Assembly: GCF_014884965.1 (NCBI RefSeq)
Contig: NZ_JABTBO010000008.1
Coordinates: 1-64,000, forward strand
Source: Spirabiliibacterium mucosae
GTDB taxonomy: Bacteria > Pseudomonadota > Gammaproteobacteria > Enterobacterales > Pasteurellaceae
Length of the DNA: 64,000 nt
Direction: 5' to 3'
Positions within the stretch are counted from its first letter, which is position 1. Each line of letters opens with the position of its first letter. The position numbers were made by a program, and so were the translations under genes. The notes below the pieces were generated by a model. The model made no database searches. It had not been told where the DNA came from and worked only from the letters and a program-made list of their open reading frames with translations. Of this stretch, positions 34,032-45,246 are shown piece by piece.

Positions 34032-34816
34032 AATTGTCCTTTTTTTGAAAACATTAGCGTTAGTTTACTGGATTTCGCCTGCCTATTCGACCTATTTTTA
34101 TCGTCGATCAAGGTACCTTCATCTTCGCCTAAAATCACACGTTTGAGCGCGCCAGGTTTATTCATGTTGAATACCCGAATTGGCATGCCGTGATCGCGCG
34201 CAAGCGTAAATGCGGCTAAATCCATCACTTGCAGTTCTTGCTCTAACACATCTTGGTAGCTGAGGTGCTTGTATAATTTGGCATTGGCGTTTTTGGCCGG
34301 GTCACTGTCGTACACGCCATCAACTTTGGTGGCCTTGATCACCGCATCAGCTTCAATTTCAATCCCGCGCAAGCACGCAGCAGAATCGGTGGTGAAAAAC
34401 GGATTGCCTGTGCCCGCACAGAAAATCACCACTTGCCCTTGGCGCAATAAGCGAATGGCTTGCGCCCAGCTGTAGGTGTCACACACGCCGTTGAGCGGAA
34501 AGGCCGACATCAATTTGGCGTTCATGTCCGCACGGTGCATTGCATCACGCATGGCCAAGCCGTTCATCACGGTGGCCAACATCCCCATATGGTCGCCCAC
34601 CACGCGGTTCATGCCCGCTTTGGCAAGCTTAGCACCCCGGAACAAATTACCACCACCCAGCACCACGGCGACTTCCACACCGAGTTTCACCAGATCGTCA
34701 ATTTCTTTCGCCATGCGATCCAAAATCGATGGGTCGATCCCAAATCCTTCATCGCCTTGAAGGGCTTCACCGCTGAGTTTTAATAAAATGCGTTTATATA
34801 CGGGTTTGTCGCTCAT
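34025..34816 (-). CDS. pyrH: UMP kinase, C-terminus probably miscalled
   Basis: Hexameric amino-acid-kinase-fold enzyme phosphorylating UMP in pyrimidine synthesis. [37 protein letters not shown] and [13 protein letters not shown] are all standard. The open frame is 263 residues, about 22 longer than the family; after EGTLIDDK the sequence looks non-coding and runs over the frr ribosome site and start. Adding one A to the A5 run (T5 at 34095-34099 on the plus strand) puts a TAG right after DDKK and gives 241 residues, the E. coli length. Confidence 0.93.
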   Translation of the reverse strand: MSDKPVYKRILLKLSGEALQGDEGFGIDPSILDRMAKEIDDLVKLGVEVAVVLGGGNLFRGAKLAKAGMNRVVGDHMGMLATVMNGLAMRDAMHRADMNAKLMSAFPLNGVCDTYSWAQAIRLLRQGQVVIFCAGTGNPFFTTDSAACLRGIEIEADAVIKATKVDGVYDSDPAKNANAKLYKHLSYQDVLEQELQVMDLAAFTLARDHGMPIRVFNMNKPGALKRVILGEDEGTLIDDKNRSNRQAKSSKLTLMFSKKGQLC

Positions 34817-34869
34817 CTTGTTCTCCTTTCAAAAATGTTGGTGAAATAGGCCATTTCATCAGCACTTTT

Positions 34870-34899
34870 ATACTAAAAAGGCGAGTTTCCTCGCCTTTT
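34870..34899 (-). terminator. Intrinsic terminator after tsf
   Basis: AAAAGGCGAG (34876-34885) pairs with CTCGCCTTTT (34890-34899) around a four-base loop; on the minus strand the stem runs into TTTTTAG. It lies 15 bases after the tsf stop, so pyrH needs its own promoter or readthrough. Confidence 0.85.
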
Positions 34900-34913
34900 G
34901 TTGTTTGCGTGCA

Positions 34914-35762
34914 TTACACGCGAGACATTTTCGCTACTTCAGCGGCAAAGTCGTCTTCTTTTTTCTCGATGCCTTCACCCACTTCAAGGCGAACAAAACC
35001 TGTGACTGTTGCACCTTTTTCTTTGAGCAAGTCGCCTACTGATTTTGATGGGTCCATCACGAACGGTTGGCCAGTCAATGACACTTCGCCGGTGAATTTC
35101 TTCATGCGGCCTTCCACCATTTTTTCTGCGATTTCGCGTGGTTTGCCTGATTGCATGGCGATATCCACTTGGATTTGACGCTCATGTTCAACCACATCCG
35201 CTGGCACGTCAGTTGGGTTAACATACTCTGGGCGGCTGGCTGCAATGTGCATCGCGATGTGTTTCAACAATTCTTGGTCAGCGCTTTCAGCAGCAACTAA
35301 CACGCCGATTTTGGCGCCGTGCAGGTATGAACCCACTTCGTTACCACTGATGCTCGCCACACGACGAATGTTCATGTTTTCACCGATTTTAGCCACTAAA
35401 GCAGCGCGCTCGTCTTCAAAGTGCGCTTTTAATTCTTCAACGTCGCTGACTTTGTTCGCCAGTGCGTAATCTGCGACTTTGTTCGCCAAGGCTTGGAAGC
35501 CAGCATCTTTGGCCACAAAGTCAGTTTCACAGTTCATTTCAACCAACACACCAAAGCCACCGTCAATGCGTGCGATGATTACACCTTCTGCTGCCACACG
35601 GCCTGCTTTTTTCGCCGCTTTGGCTTGACCTGATTTACGCATATTGTCGATAGCCAATTCGATATCACCGTTTGCTTCAACTAATGCTTTTTTACATTCC
35701 ATCATACCCGCGCCGGTACGATCGCGAAGTTCTTTTACTAATGACGCTGTAATCTCAGCCAT
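34914..35762 (-). CDS. tsf: Elongation factor Ts
   Basis: Nucleotide exchange factor for EF-Tu. The N-terminal UBA-like part [20 protein letters not shown], then [11 protein letters not shown] (the TDFV motif that contacts EF-Tu) and the dimerisation domain are seen in 282 residues. AGAGGA precedes the ATG. It pairs with rpsB, separated by an attenuator. Confidence 0.97.
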   Translation of the reverse strand: MAEITASLVKELRDRTGAGMMECKKALVEANGDIELAIDNMRKSGQAKAAKKAGRVAAEGVIIARIDGGFGVLVEMNCETDFVAKDAGFQALANKVADYALANKVSDVEELKAHFEDERAALVAKIGENMNIRRVASISGNEVGSYLHGAKIGVLVAAESADQELLKHIAMHIAASRPEYVNPTDVPADVVEHERQIQVDIAMQSGKPREIAEKMVEGRMKKFTGEVSLTGQPFVMDPSKSVGDLLKEKGATVTGFVRLEVGEGIEKKEDDFAAEVAKMSRV

Positions 35763-35800
35763 GTTTTAATCCTCTTATCAGTGCGCAAGGGCACTTTATA

Positions 35801-35832
35801 TAAAAAAGCAGGGAACCCTAAAGCCCCCTGCT
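35801..35832 (-). terminator. rpsB-tsf attenuator
   Basis: AGCAGGG (35807-35813) and CCCTGCT (35826-35832) form a stem followed on the minus strand by TTTTTTA. It lies between rpsB and tsf, where partial terminators are known in enteric bacteria and set the S2 to EF-Ts ratio. Confidence 0.7.
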
Positions 35833-35892
35833 AACCCAATATTCATTGTGTGGTTAATAAGGGCAAATTGCCTTATTACGTCACGCTGCAAC

Positions 35893-36642
35893 TTATTCTG
35901 CTGCTGGAGCTTCTTCTTTTGCCTCAGCTGCAAAGCTTTCTTCGGTAACTTGTGGTTTTGATTGCTCACGACCTTCGTTTACCGCAGCCGCTGCTGCTGT
36001 CAAATACAATTGAATTGCGCGAGCGGCATCATCGTTACCTGGGATGATGTAGTCAACACCGTCTGGGTTGGTGTTGGTATCCACCACCGCGAAAACTGGG
36101 ATGCCAAGGTTGTTGGCTTCTTTGATCGCGATATGCTCGTGGTCAGCGGCAATCACAAAGATCGCATCTGGCAAACCGCCCATATCTTTGATACCACCTA
36201 AGCTGTGCTCAAGTTTTTCCATTTCACGGGTGCGCATCAAAGCTTCTTTTTTGGTTAATTTGTCAAATGTGCCGTCTTGAGATTGAGCTTCTAAATCTTT
36301 CAAACGTTTAATGGATTGACGCACTGTTTTCCAGTTAGTCAACATACCACCCAACCAGCGGTGGTTCACAAAGAATTGGTTACAACTTACTGCGGCTTCT
36401 TGCACGGCTTCAGTGGCTGCACGTTTAGTACCAACAAACAAAATTTTACCGCCGTTGCTCGCAATGCGAGTTAACTCTGCCAACGCGTCGTTGAACATAG
36501 GAACGGTTTTTTCAAGGTTGATGATATGAACGCCGTTGCGTGGTCCAAAGATGTATGATTTCATTTTTGGATTCCAGTAACGAGTTTGGTGACCGAAATG
36601 GACGCCTGCTTGCAGCATGTCGCGCATTGAAACTTGTGCCAT
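35893..36642 (-). CDS. rpsB: 30S ribosomal protein S2
   Basis: Essential small-subunit protein at the back of the ribosome. [22 protein letters not shown] at the start, [22 protein letters not shown] and [19 protein letters not shown] are hallmarks. At 249 residues it carries an acidic alanine-rich C-terminal tail of about 20 residues. AGAAGGA precedes the ATG. Confidence 0.98.
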   Translation of the reverse strand: MAQVSMRDMLQAGVHFGHQTRYWNPKMKSYIFGPRNGVHIINLEKTVPMFNDALAELTRIASNGGKILFVGTKRAATEAVQEAAVSCNQFFVNHRWLGGMLTNWKTVRQSIKRLKDLEAQSQDGTFDKLTKKEALMRTREMEKLEHSLGGIKDMGGLPDAIFVIAADHEHIAIKEANNLGIPVFAVVDTNTNPDGVDYIIPGNDDAARAIQLYLTAAAAAVNEGREQSKPQVTEESFAAEAKEEAPAAE

Positions 36643-36661
36643 AATAATTTCCTTCTATATT

Positions 36662-36786
36662 GGGGTTTAGCCTCCACATATCCTGCCTTATCGACCGTTT
36701 GGCACCCCGACAAGCAGTGTGTGATATGTGTGTGATGTTTTCATTAATCAACGTCTTGCCGAAAAGCATAGACGGCGCAATTTATA
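36662..36786 (-). promoter_or_regulatory. rpsB promoter and structured leader
   Basis: TGGTATAAA (36781-36789) is an extended -10 box; 17 bases upstream lies TGGCCA, a moderate -35. The leader that follows pairs GGGGT (36704-36708) with ACCCC (36662-36666) around an internal hairpin just before the ribosome site. Such a fold is typical of the S2 autoregulatory leader described in gammaproteobacteria; here it is inferred from position and pairing. Confidence 0.5.
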
Positions 36787-36824
36787 CCATAATTCAAACC
36801 AAATGGCCACCCTTTTCTCGTGGC

Positions 36825-36851
36825 AAAAAAATCCCCACCGAGGTGGGGATT
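36825..36851 (-). terminator. Intrinsic terminator after ppiD
   Basis: AATCCCCACC (36830-36839) and GGTGGGGATT (36842-36851) form a near-perfect stem; on the minus strand it is followed by TTTTTTT. It begins seven bases after the ppiD stop. Confidence 0.85.
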
Positions 36852-36857
36852 ACCATT

Positions 36858-38726
36858 CTAGTTGTCGCGCTGTGAGATAAACTCATTGTTAATCTCAATT
36901 TTTGCTTTATCGCGCAACGCTTGAATTAAGCGACGATACGCTTGGCGCTGCTCGTTTTGCAAATAGCCCTCGCGAATGGCTTGCGCTTGTTTTTCATCGG
37001 CCTTGCCTTGGCTGACTTCAAGCAGCTTGGCGATAAACACCTCACCTTGGCCATTGCGCACCACGGCGTAATCCCCTTGCGCTTTGGGTTGAATACTGAA
37101 AATGCCATCACGCAGCTGCGCATCTTGCGTGTTGAGATAGACAAATTTTTCCACCTTGTCATTCAAGCTCACGCCCTCAGGCAACGTCGCTTTTTGCCCT
37201 TGGTTGAGCGCGTCAACCGCACTTTTGGCTTGACTCATCAGCTCGGCTTGCGCCTTTTCTTGCTTGAGGTAAGCCACAATGTCGGCTTTGGCCTCTTCAA
37301 GGCTACGAGTGCCAGCTGGTTTATGATCCACTACACGCAAAATAATGGAGTGCTGATCACCTACATTAATGGCCTCTGAGTTCATCCCGCCTTGCAACAA
37401 ATCAGTATCAAAAATGTTATACACCACGTTGGAAAAGTTCAGCTCCGCCGGCACGTCTTGACGGGTGAAAAAGCCCGTGGTTTGCACTTTTTTGCCGACT
37501 GCTTTTTCCACATCGTCAAGCGAGGCTTGGTTTTCAAAGGCTTTTTCCGCGGCTTCTTTTTCCACGCGGTAAAAATCCGTTGCCGCAAGTTCATTGCGAA
37601 TCGCCTGCTCAACTTGGCCTTTCACTTGTTCCAAGCTTGGTGCGTTGTCTTCACGCGCGATCACTTTAATGATGTGATAAGCGCCGTCCACGTCAACGGG
37701 TTTGCTCACCTCGCCCACTGCGGTGGTGTTGGCCACTTGTTCAAATTTTTCAGGGAAGGCGCCCGCTTTGCTCCAGCTGAGATCGCCCCCATTGACCGCA
37801 CTTAGCTTATCAGTCGAGTTCGCTTTGGCCAGCTCAGCAAAATCCGCGCCTTGTTGCAACTGTTGATAAAGCGCGTTGGCCTGCTCTTCACTGCCGACTT
37901 GAATGTGCGCCAAATGCTGGCGGTTTTGTGCAAAATCACTTTTATGATCTTGATAATACTGCGCAATTTCCACATCAGTGACGTTGATATTTTTTTCAAT
38001 ATCAGGCTTGGCGATGTCAATAAATTCCACTTTCACCTGCTCAGGCACGGCGAAGGCGGATTGATGCGCTTTGTAATATTCGCTCACCTCTTCATCGCTC
38101 ACGCTTTGAGCAGCTTGGATTTTCGCGATTGGCAGTGCAGTCAAGTTGACCTCACGGGTTTGATAAAGCTGCTCGTTGAGTGCTGCCAGTTGCGCTTCAC
38201 TCACCGTTTGCGAGCCCAGCAAGCCTTGTTGCAGTTGGCTCATCACAATCCCACCACGCAGGCTTTGCGCGTAATAATCCGCGTTCAGGCCGTTGACGCG
38301 CAAAAATTGTTGATAGCGCTCGTTGTCAAATTTGCCGTCTTTTTGAAAGGCAGGCTGGCTGACGATATAGCGTTTGATTTGCTCATCACTGACCGCCAAA
38401 CCAAGCTCGTTGACGTATTGCGCCAGCAGGGTGTCATCCACCAAATTGTTGATCACATCTTGGCGCAGGCTCGCCACAAACTCGGGTGAATCCATCAATT
38501 GGGCAAATTGTGGCCCCATTTGCTCACCCATGCTGCGCGTTTGTTGTTGCAGCGCATTTTGAAACGCCCGTTGGCTAATTTCCTCACCATTGACCTTCGC
38601 CGCCGAGGTATCCACGCGCCCCACCAAATAGGTGCCAACACCGCCTAGCACAAACGACACGGACACCAGTGCGAAAATGACTTTCCACACCCAGCCACCA
38701 ACGCCGTTGCTCAATTTCTCCATCAT
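36858..38726 (-). CDS. ppiD: Periplasmic folding chaperone PpiD
   Basis: Inner-membrane-anchored chaperone at the Sec translocon exit. One N-terminal membrane helix (about 13-36), a SurA-like N-terminal chaperone part, one parvulin domain (about 265-360, with HLAHIQVGSEEQA and GGDLSWSKAG) and a long C-terminal chaperone region. At 622 residues it matches E. coli (623). PpiD parvulin domains are usually poorly active. Two adjacent ATG codons leave the first residue uncertain. It stands downstream of lon, as in many relatives. Confidence 0.93.
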   Translation of the reverse strand: MMEKLSNGVGGWVWKVIFALVSVSFVLGGVGTYLVGRVDTSAAKVNGEEISQRAFQNALQQQTRSMGEQMGPQFAQLMDSPEFVASLRQDVINNLVDDTLLAQYVNELGLAVSDEQIKRYIVSQPAFQKDGKFDNERYQQFLRVNGLNADYYAQSLRGGIVMSQLQQGLLGSQTVSEAQLAALNEQLYQTREVNLTALPIAKIQAAQSVSDEEVSEYYKAHQSAFAVPEQVKVEFIDIAKPDIEKNINVTDVEIAQYYQDHKSDFAQNRQHLAHIQVGSEEQANALYQQLQQGADFAELAKANSTDKLSAVNGGDLSWSKAGAFPEKFEQVANTTAVGEVSKPVDVDGAYHIIKVIAREDNAPSLEQVKGQVEQAIRNELAATDFYRVEKEAAEKAFENQASLDDVEKAVGKKVQTTGFFTRQDVPAELNFSNVVYNIFDTDLLQGGMNSEAINVGDQHSIILRVVDHKPAGTRSLEEAKADIVAYLKQEKAQAELMSQAKSAVDALNQGQKATLPEGVSLNDKVEKFVYLNTQDAQLRDGIFSIQPKAQGDYAVVRNGQGEVFIAKLLEVSQGKADEKQAQAIREGYLQNEQRQAYRRLIQALRDKAKIEINNEFISQRDN

Positions 38727-38821
38727 AATTGATTTACCTTTTTTATTGTTCTCATCACGCAGTTCAAAGCCCTTATGATCGGCTACTTTGCCAACGCTGT
38801 CAACCGCCCGACCGCACTTTT

Positions 38822-38849
38822 AAAAAAGCCAAGCACACAGCTTGGCTTT
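38822..38849 (-). terminator. Intrinsic terminator after lon
   Basis: AAAGCCAAGC (38825-38834) and GCTTGGCTTT (38840-38849) form a 10-bp stem with a five-base loop; on the minus strand a run of T follows. An uptake signal comes directly after it. Confidence 0.85.
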
Positions 38850-38853
38850 GGGA

Positions 38854-41262
38854 TTAATTCACCGTTTTCGCACTTGGGCTTTTACGCAAGCGTTTTTTTG
38901 CTGGCGCCATCACCGGCTTGACAATCTCTACTCCTTCAGGTGGGTTGGCCAAGGCATAAGAGAGCACCTGATCGATGGTTTCCACCGGGTGAATGGTCAG
39001 CTGTTTTTTCACGTTGTCGGGGATTTCTTCCAAATCTTTCACGTTGTCTTTTGGAATCAACACCGTTTTGATGCCACCGCGATGGGCAGCGAGCAATTTT
39101 TCTTTCAAGCCGCCAATTGGCAACACTTTGCCCCGCAAGGTAATTTCGCCTGTCATCGCCACATCGGCGCGCACTGGGTTGCCCGTTAAGCTTGAGACAA
39201 GTGCGGTACACATCGCAATCCCCGCACTTGGGCCGTCTTTCGGTGTAGCCCCTTCAGGCACGTGGACGTGAATGTCGCGTTTTTCGTGAAAATCGCTATT
39301 AATGCCAAGGCGCTCTGCCCGCGCGCGCACCACCGTCATCGCCGCTTGGATGGATTCTTTCATCACATCACCCAAGGAGCCAGTGTAGACCAGTTTGCCT
39401 TTGCCGGCGACACTGGCGGTTTCAATCGTGAGCAAATCACCGCCCACTTCTGTCCACGCCAGGCCTGTCACCTCACCAATGCGGTTTTCGGTATCAGCCT
39501 TGCCGTATTCAAAGCGTTTCACGCCGAGGTAGTCGTGCAAGTTTTTCTCGCTCACGCGCAGGGATTTTTTCTTGCTATTGGTCAGCAAGGTTTTCACCGC
39601 GCGGCGGCAGATTTTAGAGATTTCACGCTCCAGCGAGCGCACACCTGCCTCGCGCGTGTAGTAGCGGATAATGCCTAAAATCGCGCTGTCGTCCACGCTG
39701 AGCTCGCCCTCTTTCAAGCCGTTGCGCGCCATTTGTTTGGCGAGCAAATGCTGCTTGGCGATGTTAAGTTTTTCATCTTCGGTGTAACCTGACAGGCGAA
39801 TCACTTCCATACGGTCCAGCAGTGGCGTTGGGATGTTCATGGAGTTTGAGGTGGCCACAAACATCACGTCCGATAAGTCATAATCCACTTCTAAATAGTG
39901 ATCGCTAAAGGCGTTGTTTTGCTCTGGGTCAAGCACCTCAAGCAGCGCTGAGGCTGGGTCGCCACGCATATCCGATGACATTTTATCAATCTCATCGAGT
40001 AAAAAGAGTGGGTTTTTCACGCCAACTTTGACCATTTTTTGCATCAATTTGCCTGGCAATGATCCGATGTACGTTTTACGATGCCCGCGAATTTCCGCCT
40101 CATCACGCACGCCGCCGAGCGCCATGCGCACATATTTGCGCCCTGTGGCGTTGGCAATGGATTGCCCCAGTGAGGTTTTACCCACCCCCGGTGGCCCCAC
40201 CAAGCACAAAATTGGCCCTTTGACTTGATTTAAACGGGTTTGCACCGCCAAATATTCCAAAATGCGCTCTTTCACGCGCTCAAGCCCGTAGTGGTCGGCA
40301 TCGAGCACTTTTTGCGCGTTATCTAAATCTTTTTTCACCTTGCTGCGTTTGTGCCACGGCACTTGCACCAGCCATTCAATGTAGCTGCGCACCACGGTGG
40401 CCTCAGCCGACATTGGTGACATCATTTTCAGTTTTTGCAGCTCGCTTTCGGCCTTTTCTTGCACCTCTTTTGGCATTTTAGCGCTGAGAATTTTGCCGTG
40501 CAGAGTGTCAATTTCATCGTTGCCACCTTCCCCTTCTCCGAGCTCTTTTTGGATCGCTTTCATCTGCTCGTTGAGGTAGTAATCGCGCTGGCTTTTTTCC
40601 ATCTGTTTTTTCACACGGTCGCGAATGCGCTTGTCCACTTCTTGCAGCGCCATTTCACTTTGCATGGTGACAATCAAATACTCAAAGCGCTCGCACACGT
40701 TGTTTTTTTCCAACAACGCTTGCTTGTGCTTAATTGCCACCGGCATATGGGCAGAAAGGCTATCGCTTAAGCGCACAGGGTCGGCAATTTTGCGCAGCGC
40801 GCTGAGCACCTCTGGCTGCACTTTTTTGTTGCTGGCAATGTAGGCCTCAAATTCATCAAGTGCCGTTTTGCTGTACACCTCCAGCTCTTGCTCGTCGCCA
40901 AGCACATCAGGCAGCACGCTGACATCCGCGCTGATGCGCTCGCCATCGTCGTCGTAGGTTTTGATTTTGGCCCGTTTTTTGCCTTCCACCAGCACTTTCA
41001 CGGTGCCATCAGGCAAGTTAAGCAGTTGGATCACACTCACCAAGGTGCCGTAGTCATAAATATCGTCGCGCTGCGGGTTTTCTTGGTCAGGATTTTTTTG
41101 CGCCACCAGCAGCAGCTCTTTGCCGTTTTCCATGGCGTAGTTGAGGCTGTTTTTGGATTTGTCACGGCCAACGAATAATGGCATCACCATATAGGGAAAC
41201 ACCACAACGTCACGCAGTGTCAACACGGGAATCTGTTTTTTGGTGGTTGTTCTTGCACTCAT
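38854..41262 (-). CDS. lon: ATP-dependent protease Lon
   Basis: Homo-oligomeric cytoplasmic AAA+ serine protease for misfolded and regulatory proteins. N-terminal substrate domain ([18 protein letters not shown]), coiled-coil region, Walker [11 protein letters not shown], Walker [11 protein letters not shown], and a C-terminal protease domain with the catalytic serine in DGPSAGIAM and lysine in GLKEKLLAA. It has 802 residues; the last 20 are basic ([14 protein letters not shown]). A heat-shock promoter lies about 40 bases upstream. Confidence 0.97.
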   Translation of the reverse strand: MSARTTTKKQIPVLTLRDVVVFPYMVMPLFVGRDKSKNSLNYAMENGKELLLVAQKNPDQENPQRDDIYDYGTLVSVIQLLNLPDGTVKVLVEGKKRAKIKTYDDDGERISADVSVLPDVLGDEQELEVYSKTALDEFEAYIASNKKVQPEVLSALRKIADPVRLSDSLSAHMPVAIKHKQALLEKNNVCERFEYLIVTMQSEMALQEVDKRIRDRVKKQMEKSQRDYYLNEQMKAIQKELGEGEGGNDEIDTLHGKILSAKMPKEVQEKAESELQKLKMMSPMSAEATVVRSYIEWLVQVPWHKRSKVKKDLDNAQKVLDADHYGLERVKERILEYLAVQTRLNQVKGPILCLVGPPGVGKTSLGQSIANATGRKYVRMALGGVRDEAEIRGHRKTYIGSLPGKLMQKMVKVGVKNPLFLLDEIDKMSSDMRGDPASALLEVLDPEQNNAFSDHYLEVDYDLSDVMFVATSNSMNIPTPLLDRMEVIRLSGYTEDEKLNIAKQHLLAKQMARNGLKEGELSVDDSAILGIIRYYTREAGVRSLEREISKICRRAVKTLLTNSKKKSLRVSEKNLHDYLGVKRFEYGKADTENRIGEVTGLAWTEVGGDLLTIETASVAGKGKLVYTGSLGDVMKESIQAAMTVVRARAERLGINSDFHEKRDIHVHVPEGATPKDGPSAGIAMCTALVSSLTGNPVRADVAMTGEITLRGKVLPIGGLKEKLLAAHRGGIKTVLIPKDNVKDLEEIPDNVKKQLTIHPVETIDQVLSYALANPPEGVEIVKPVMAPAKKRLRKSPSAKTVN

Positions 41263-41299
41263 TATTCTTCTCTCTTGAAAATTGTCGTTAATATAGGCT

Positions 41300-41329
41300 A
41301 TATGGGGGTGGTTATTGTGAACTCAAGCC
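41300..41329 (-). promoter_or_regulatory. Sigma-32 heat-shock promoter of lon
   Basis: On the minus strand GGCTTGAG (41322-41329) and CCCCATAT (41300-41307) are 14 bases apart. The sigma-32 consensus is CTTGAA, 11-16 bases, CCCCATNT; eleven of the twelve key positions match. Lon is a heat-shock protein in E. coli with the same kind of promoter. Confidence 0.8.
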
Positions 41330-41387
41330 TGTTTATGATTTTTCACGCCAGTTTACTGTGTCTGTTTGAAATTGACAGCGGCTGGAG

Positions 41388-41416
41388 AAAAAAAGTGCGG
41401 TCAAGACCGCACTTTT
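41388..41416 (-). terminator. Paired uptake-signal terminator after murA
   Basis: AAAAGTGCGGTC (41391-41402) and GACCGCACTTTT (41405-41416) form a 12-bp stem, followed on the minus strand by seven T. It closes the mla-ibaG-murA transcript before lon. Confidence 0.85.
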
Positions 41417-41422
41417 ACACAT

Positions 41423-42688
<1,266 letters not shown>

Positions 42689-42704
42689 TTATCCTTAACG
42701 TCGA

Positions 42705-42965
42705 TTATGCTTGCACGCCGTTGAGCAGGCATGCTTGTTTCCATTTTGCTTTAGTATACGTTTTTATTGACAAGGCGTGAATATCATTGCTGGCAATATG
42801 CGCCATTAATGGGGCATAAATCAGCTGTTGTTGTTTCACTTTGCTCATCTCGGCGAATTGATCACTCACCGCCACCACATTAAAATGGGCGTTTTCACCT
42901 TGCACGTACACTTCATCCAAAGCAAGTGCCTCGCGCAAAATAGCTTCAATTTCTGTTGCGTCCAT
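42705..42965 (-). CDS. ibaG: BolA-family protein IbaG
   Basis: Small BolA-type protein (86 residues; formerly YrbA) that in E. coli binds iron-sulfur clusters with monothiol glutaredoxin and affects envelope and acid resistance. The BolA core HFNVVAVSDQFAEMSKVKQQQ and HALSIKTYTKAKW are visible. AGGAT precedes the ATG. It lies between mlaB and murA, as in E. coli. Confidence 0.93.
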   Translation of the reverse strand: MDATEIEAILREALALDEVYVQGENAHFNVVAVSDQFAEMSKVKQQQLIYAPLMAHIASNDIHALSIKTYTKAKWKQACLLNGVQA

Positions 42966-42973
42966 GTTTTATC

Positions 42974-43285
42974 CTATTCAACAATAAAGGCATCCAGCCA
43001 AGTATCCAAATCATACAGCAGCGCCAAATCCCGCAAAATCGCTGGCGCATGGTGCAACCGCACTTGCCCTTTTTGGGCATAAAAATGCACGATGTCGCAC
43101 AACAGCGCAAAGCCCGCAGAATCGAGTTGGCTGAGCTCACGCAGGTCAATATCAATTAGCGATCCGTGCTCAACCAAACTCTCGCGCGAATGCCACAACG
43201 GCTGGAGGCTCTCGCGGGTTAGCGCGCCTTGAAAAGCGAGCGTGGCGCCGTGTTCAGTACGGCTACTGTGCCATTGCAATGCCAA
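42974..43285 (-). CDS. mlaB: Phospholipid transport STAS protein MlaB
   Basis: Cytoplasmic STAS-domain partner that stabilises the MlaF ATPase. The 103 residues contain the STAS loop DIDLRELSQLDSAGFALL with serine S56 in LDSAG. The start is a TTG (43285) with AGGTG just upstream; no in-frame ATG is available, so low expression relative to mlaC is likely. It ends eight bases before ibaG. Confidence 0.9.
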   Translation of the reverse strand: MALQWHSSRTEHGATLAFQGALTRESLQPLWHSRESLVEHGSLIDIDLRELSQLDSAGFALLCDIVHFYAQKGQVRLHHAPAILRDLALLYDLDTWLDAFIVE

Positions 43286-43292
43286 AATGCAC

Positions 43293-43928
43293 CTACTTAA
43301 TCACAACCGGCTGGGCGGCGCTTTTTTCAATTTGCGCGGTGAGCGCATCAATGCCTTGGGTGCGCAAAATGTTGCTCCACTCGTTTTTCTTGGTTTCCAC
43401 CATGCTCACGCCGTCGGCAGCCATGTCATAGGCTTGCCATTGGCCGGTTTTGGTGTTTTTACGCCATTTGAAATCCAAACGAATAGGCGCAGCGCCTTGT
43501 TGCATAATGTTCACCCGTTGGCTAACGATGGTTTGATTGCCCAGTGGCTTTTCTTGCTCGAGCTGAATTTTTTGCCCTTTATACAACGTGAGCACCTGCG
43601 CGTAAGTTTGTTCAATAAATTGCCCAAACGCGTTGAAATAGCGCGTGCGCTGCGCCGGTGTGGTGCTTTGGTAATGCTGGCCCAGCACCAATGACGCAGC
43701 ATAATTGACGTGCACAAACGGCATCAAGTCATTGCGCACGATGGTGCGCAGGTAGTTTGGGTCTTGTTTAATTTTAGCCTGATTGGCATTGATGTCATTA
43801 AACAATTTGTCTGTCGCGTTTTTCATTAATGAATACGGTGTGTCTTGCGCTTGCGCCACGTTTAAGGCCAGCAAGCCTGTCAGCAGCAGCGCGCCGAGTT
43901 TCAATAATTTTTGTGCGTGTTTTAACAT
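43293..43928 (-). CDS. mlaC: Periplasmic phospholipid carrier MlaC
   Basis: Soluble shuttle that carries one phospholipid between the outer-membrane MlaA complex and MlaFEDB. A signal peptide (about 1-28, ending NVAQA) is followed by the Tol-Toluene/MlaC domain with YPLM-like start ATDKLF and KGVDAL-type C-terminal part (RTQGIDALTAQIEK). It has 211 residues. AAGGAG precedes the ATG. Confidence 0.94.
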   Translation of the reverse strand: MLKHAQKLLKLGALLLTGLLALNVAQAQDTPYSLMKNATDKLFNDINANQAKIKQDPNYLRTIVRNDLMPFVHVNYAASLVLGQHYQSTTPAQRTRYFNAFGQFIEQTYAQVLTLYKGQKIQLEQEKPLGNQTIVSQRVNIMQQGAAPIRLDFKWRKNTKTGQWQAYDMAADGVSMVETKKNEWSNILRTQGIDALTAQIEKSAAQPVVIK

Positions 43929-43952
43929 AGTTTCTCCTTAAAGCGTGCGGCT

Positions 43953-44450
43953 TTATTGTGTATTGGTTTGCCCATCCGGGCTGGCTTGTTTATCGCCGTA
44001 TAAAAATTGCCCAATTAAATCTTCCAGCACCATCGCTGAGGTGGTGTCGTGGATCGTATCACCATTTTTTAACATAGCAACACTGCCATCGTCAAAGCCA
44101 ATATTCAACGCGATGTATTGCTCACCGAGCAAACCCGCGGTTTTGATCGACAATGAACTGGTGTCGGGAATATGGTTGTAGGCTTGATCAATATTGATTT
44201 TCACCAGCGGCAAATAGCTTTGCGGGTCGAGCGCAATTTCACTCACCCGGCCAATCACCACGCCACCGGCTTTCACCGGCGAGCGCACTTTCAGCCCGCC
44301 AATATTGGTGAATGTGGCCTGCACGGTGTAGGTTTTGTTTTCACCAAAGCCTTGCACATTGGCCACTCGCAGCCCCAAGAATACTAGGGCGGCGATGGCG
44401 CACAATAAAAAGAGCCCAACCCAAAATTCGTATTTTACTGCTTGACGCAT
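43953..44450 (-). CDS. mlaD: MCE-domain transporter subunit MlaD
   Basis: Inner-membrane-anchored MCE protein that forms a hexameric ring on MlaE and passes lipids to MlaC. One N-terminal helix (about 8-26) and one MCE domain (about 38-115, with FTNIGGLKVRSPVKAGGVVIG) are seen in 165 residues. The C-terminal part is hydrophobic then polar. GAAGGAA precedes the ATG. Confidence 0.95.
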   Translation of the reverse strand: MRQAVKYEFWVGLFLLCAIAALVFLGLRVANVQGFGENKTYTVQATFTNIGGLKVRSPVKAGGVVIGRVSEIALDPQSYLPLVKINIDQAYNHIPDTSSLSIKTAGLLGEQYIALNIGFDDGSVAMLKNGDTIHDTTSAMVLEDLIGQFLYGDKQASPDGQTNTQ

Positions 44451-44463
44451 GTTTTTTCCTTCT

Positions 44464-45246
44464 CTAATTCCCGCCGAACATCATCGCGGTTAAAATAAAA
44501 TCCAGTGCTAACACAGCCAGTGAGGACTGCACCACGGTGTTGGTGGTCGCGCGGCTGATGCCCTCTGAGGTTGGCAGCGCATTATAGCCGTTAAACAGCG
44601 CAATCCACACCACCGTGATGGCAAAAACCGCACTTTTGATCATGCCGTTGCCGATATCCGTGCCCCAGCTGACCGCACTTTGCATCACCGACCAAAAGCT
44701 ACCGCTATCAACTCCTTTCCAATCCACGCCCACCAGCGCGCCACCCCAAATGCCCACAGCCATGAACAATACGGTCAATAGCGGCATGCTCACCACACCC
44801 GCCCAAAAGCGCGGTGCAATCACGCGGCGCAAGGGGTCAACCGCCATCATCTCCATGCTGGAGAGCTGCTCGGTGGCTTTCATCAAGCCGATCTCCGCCG
44901 TTAGCGCCGAACCCGCGCGGCCAGCAAACAAAAGTGCGGTCACAACAGGGGCCAGTTCACGCAGCAGCGACAGCGCCACTAACTGGCCGAGGCTGGTTTC
45001 GGCTGAAAATCCTGAGAGCACCACATAACCTTGCAGCCCCAGCACCATGCCGATAAACAACCCCGAGAGCAAAATAATCAGCATCGACTGCACGCCGAGC
45101 ACATAAAGTTGCTTGATAAACAGCGGGAAGTAGGTTTTCGGGTTTGGCACGCCCACGAGTGCGCCGTAGAGCATCATGCCCGAGCGCCCAAGGGATTTGA
45201 GGCTGTTAATGGCCCAGCGGCCAACGCTTGCAACCCATTCAATCAT
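44464..45246 (-). CDS. mlaE: Phospholipid ABC permease MlaE
   Basis: Integral membrane permease of the MlaFEDB lipid transporter. The 260 residues give five or six helices; family blocks [28 protein letters not shown] and [19 protein letters not shown] are present. Start and mlaF stop overlap as ATGA. Confidence 0.95.
   Translation of the reverse strand: MIEWVASVGRWAINSLKSLGRSGMMLYGALVGVPNPKTYFPLFIKQLYVLGVQSMLIILLSGLFIGMVLGLQGYVVLSGFSAETSLGQLVALSLLRELAPVVTALLFAGRAGSALTAEIGLMKATEQLSSMEMMAVDPLRRVIAPRFWAGVVSMPLLTVLFMAVGIWGGALVGVDWKGVDSGSFWSVMQSAVSWGTDIGNGMIKSAVFAITVVWIALFNGYNALPTSEGISRATTNTVVQSSLAVLALDFILTAMMFGGN

Noticed and set aside
37851-38489. 212-codon plus-strand frame inside ppiD
   Set aside because: Antisense shadow without start signals.
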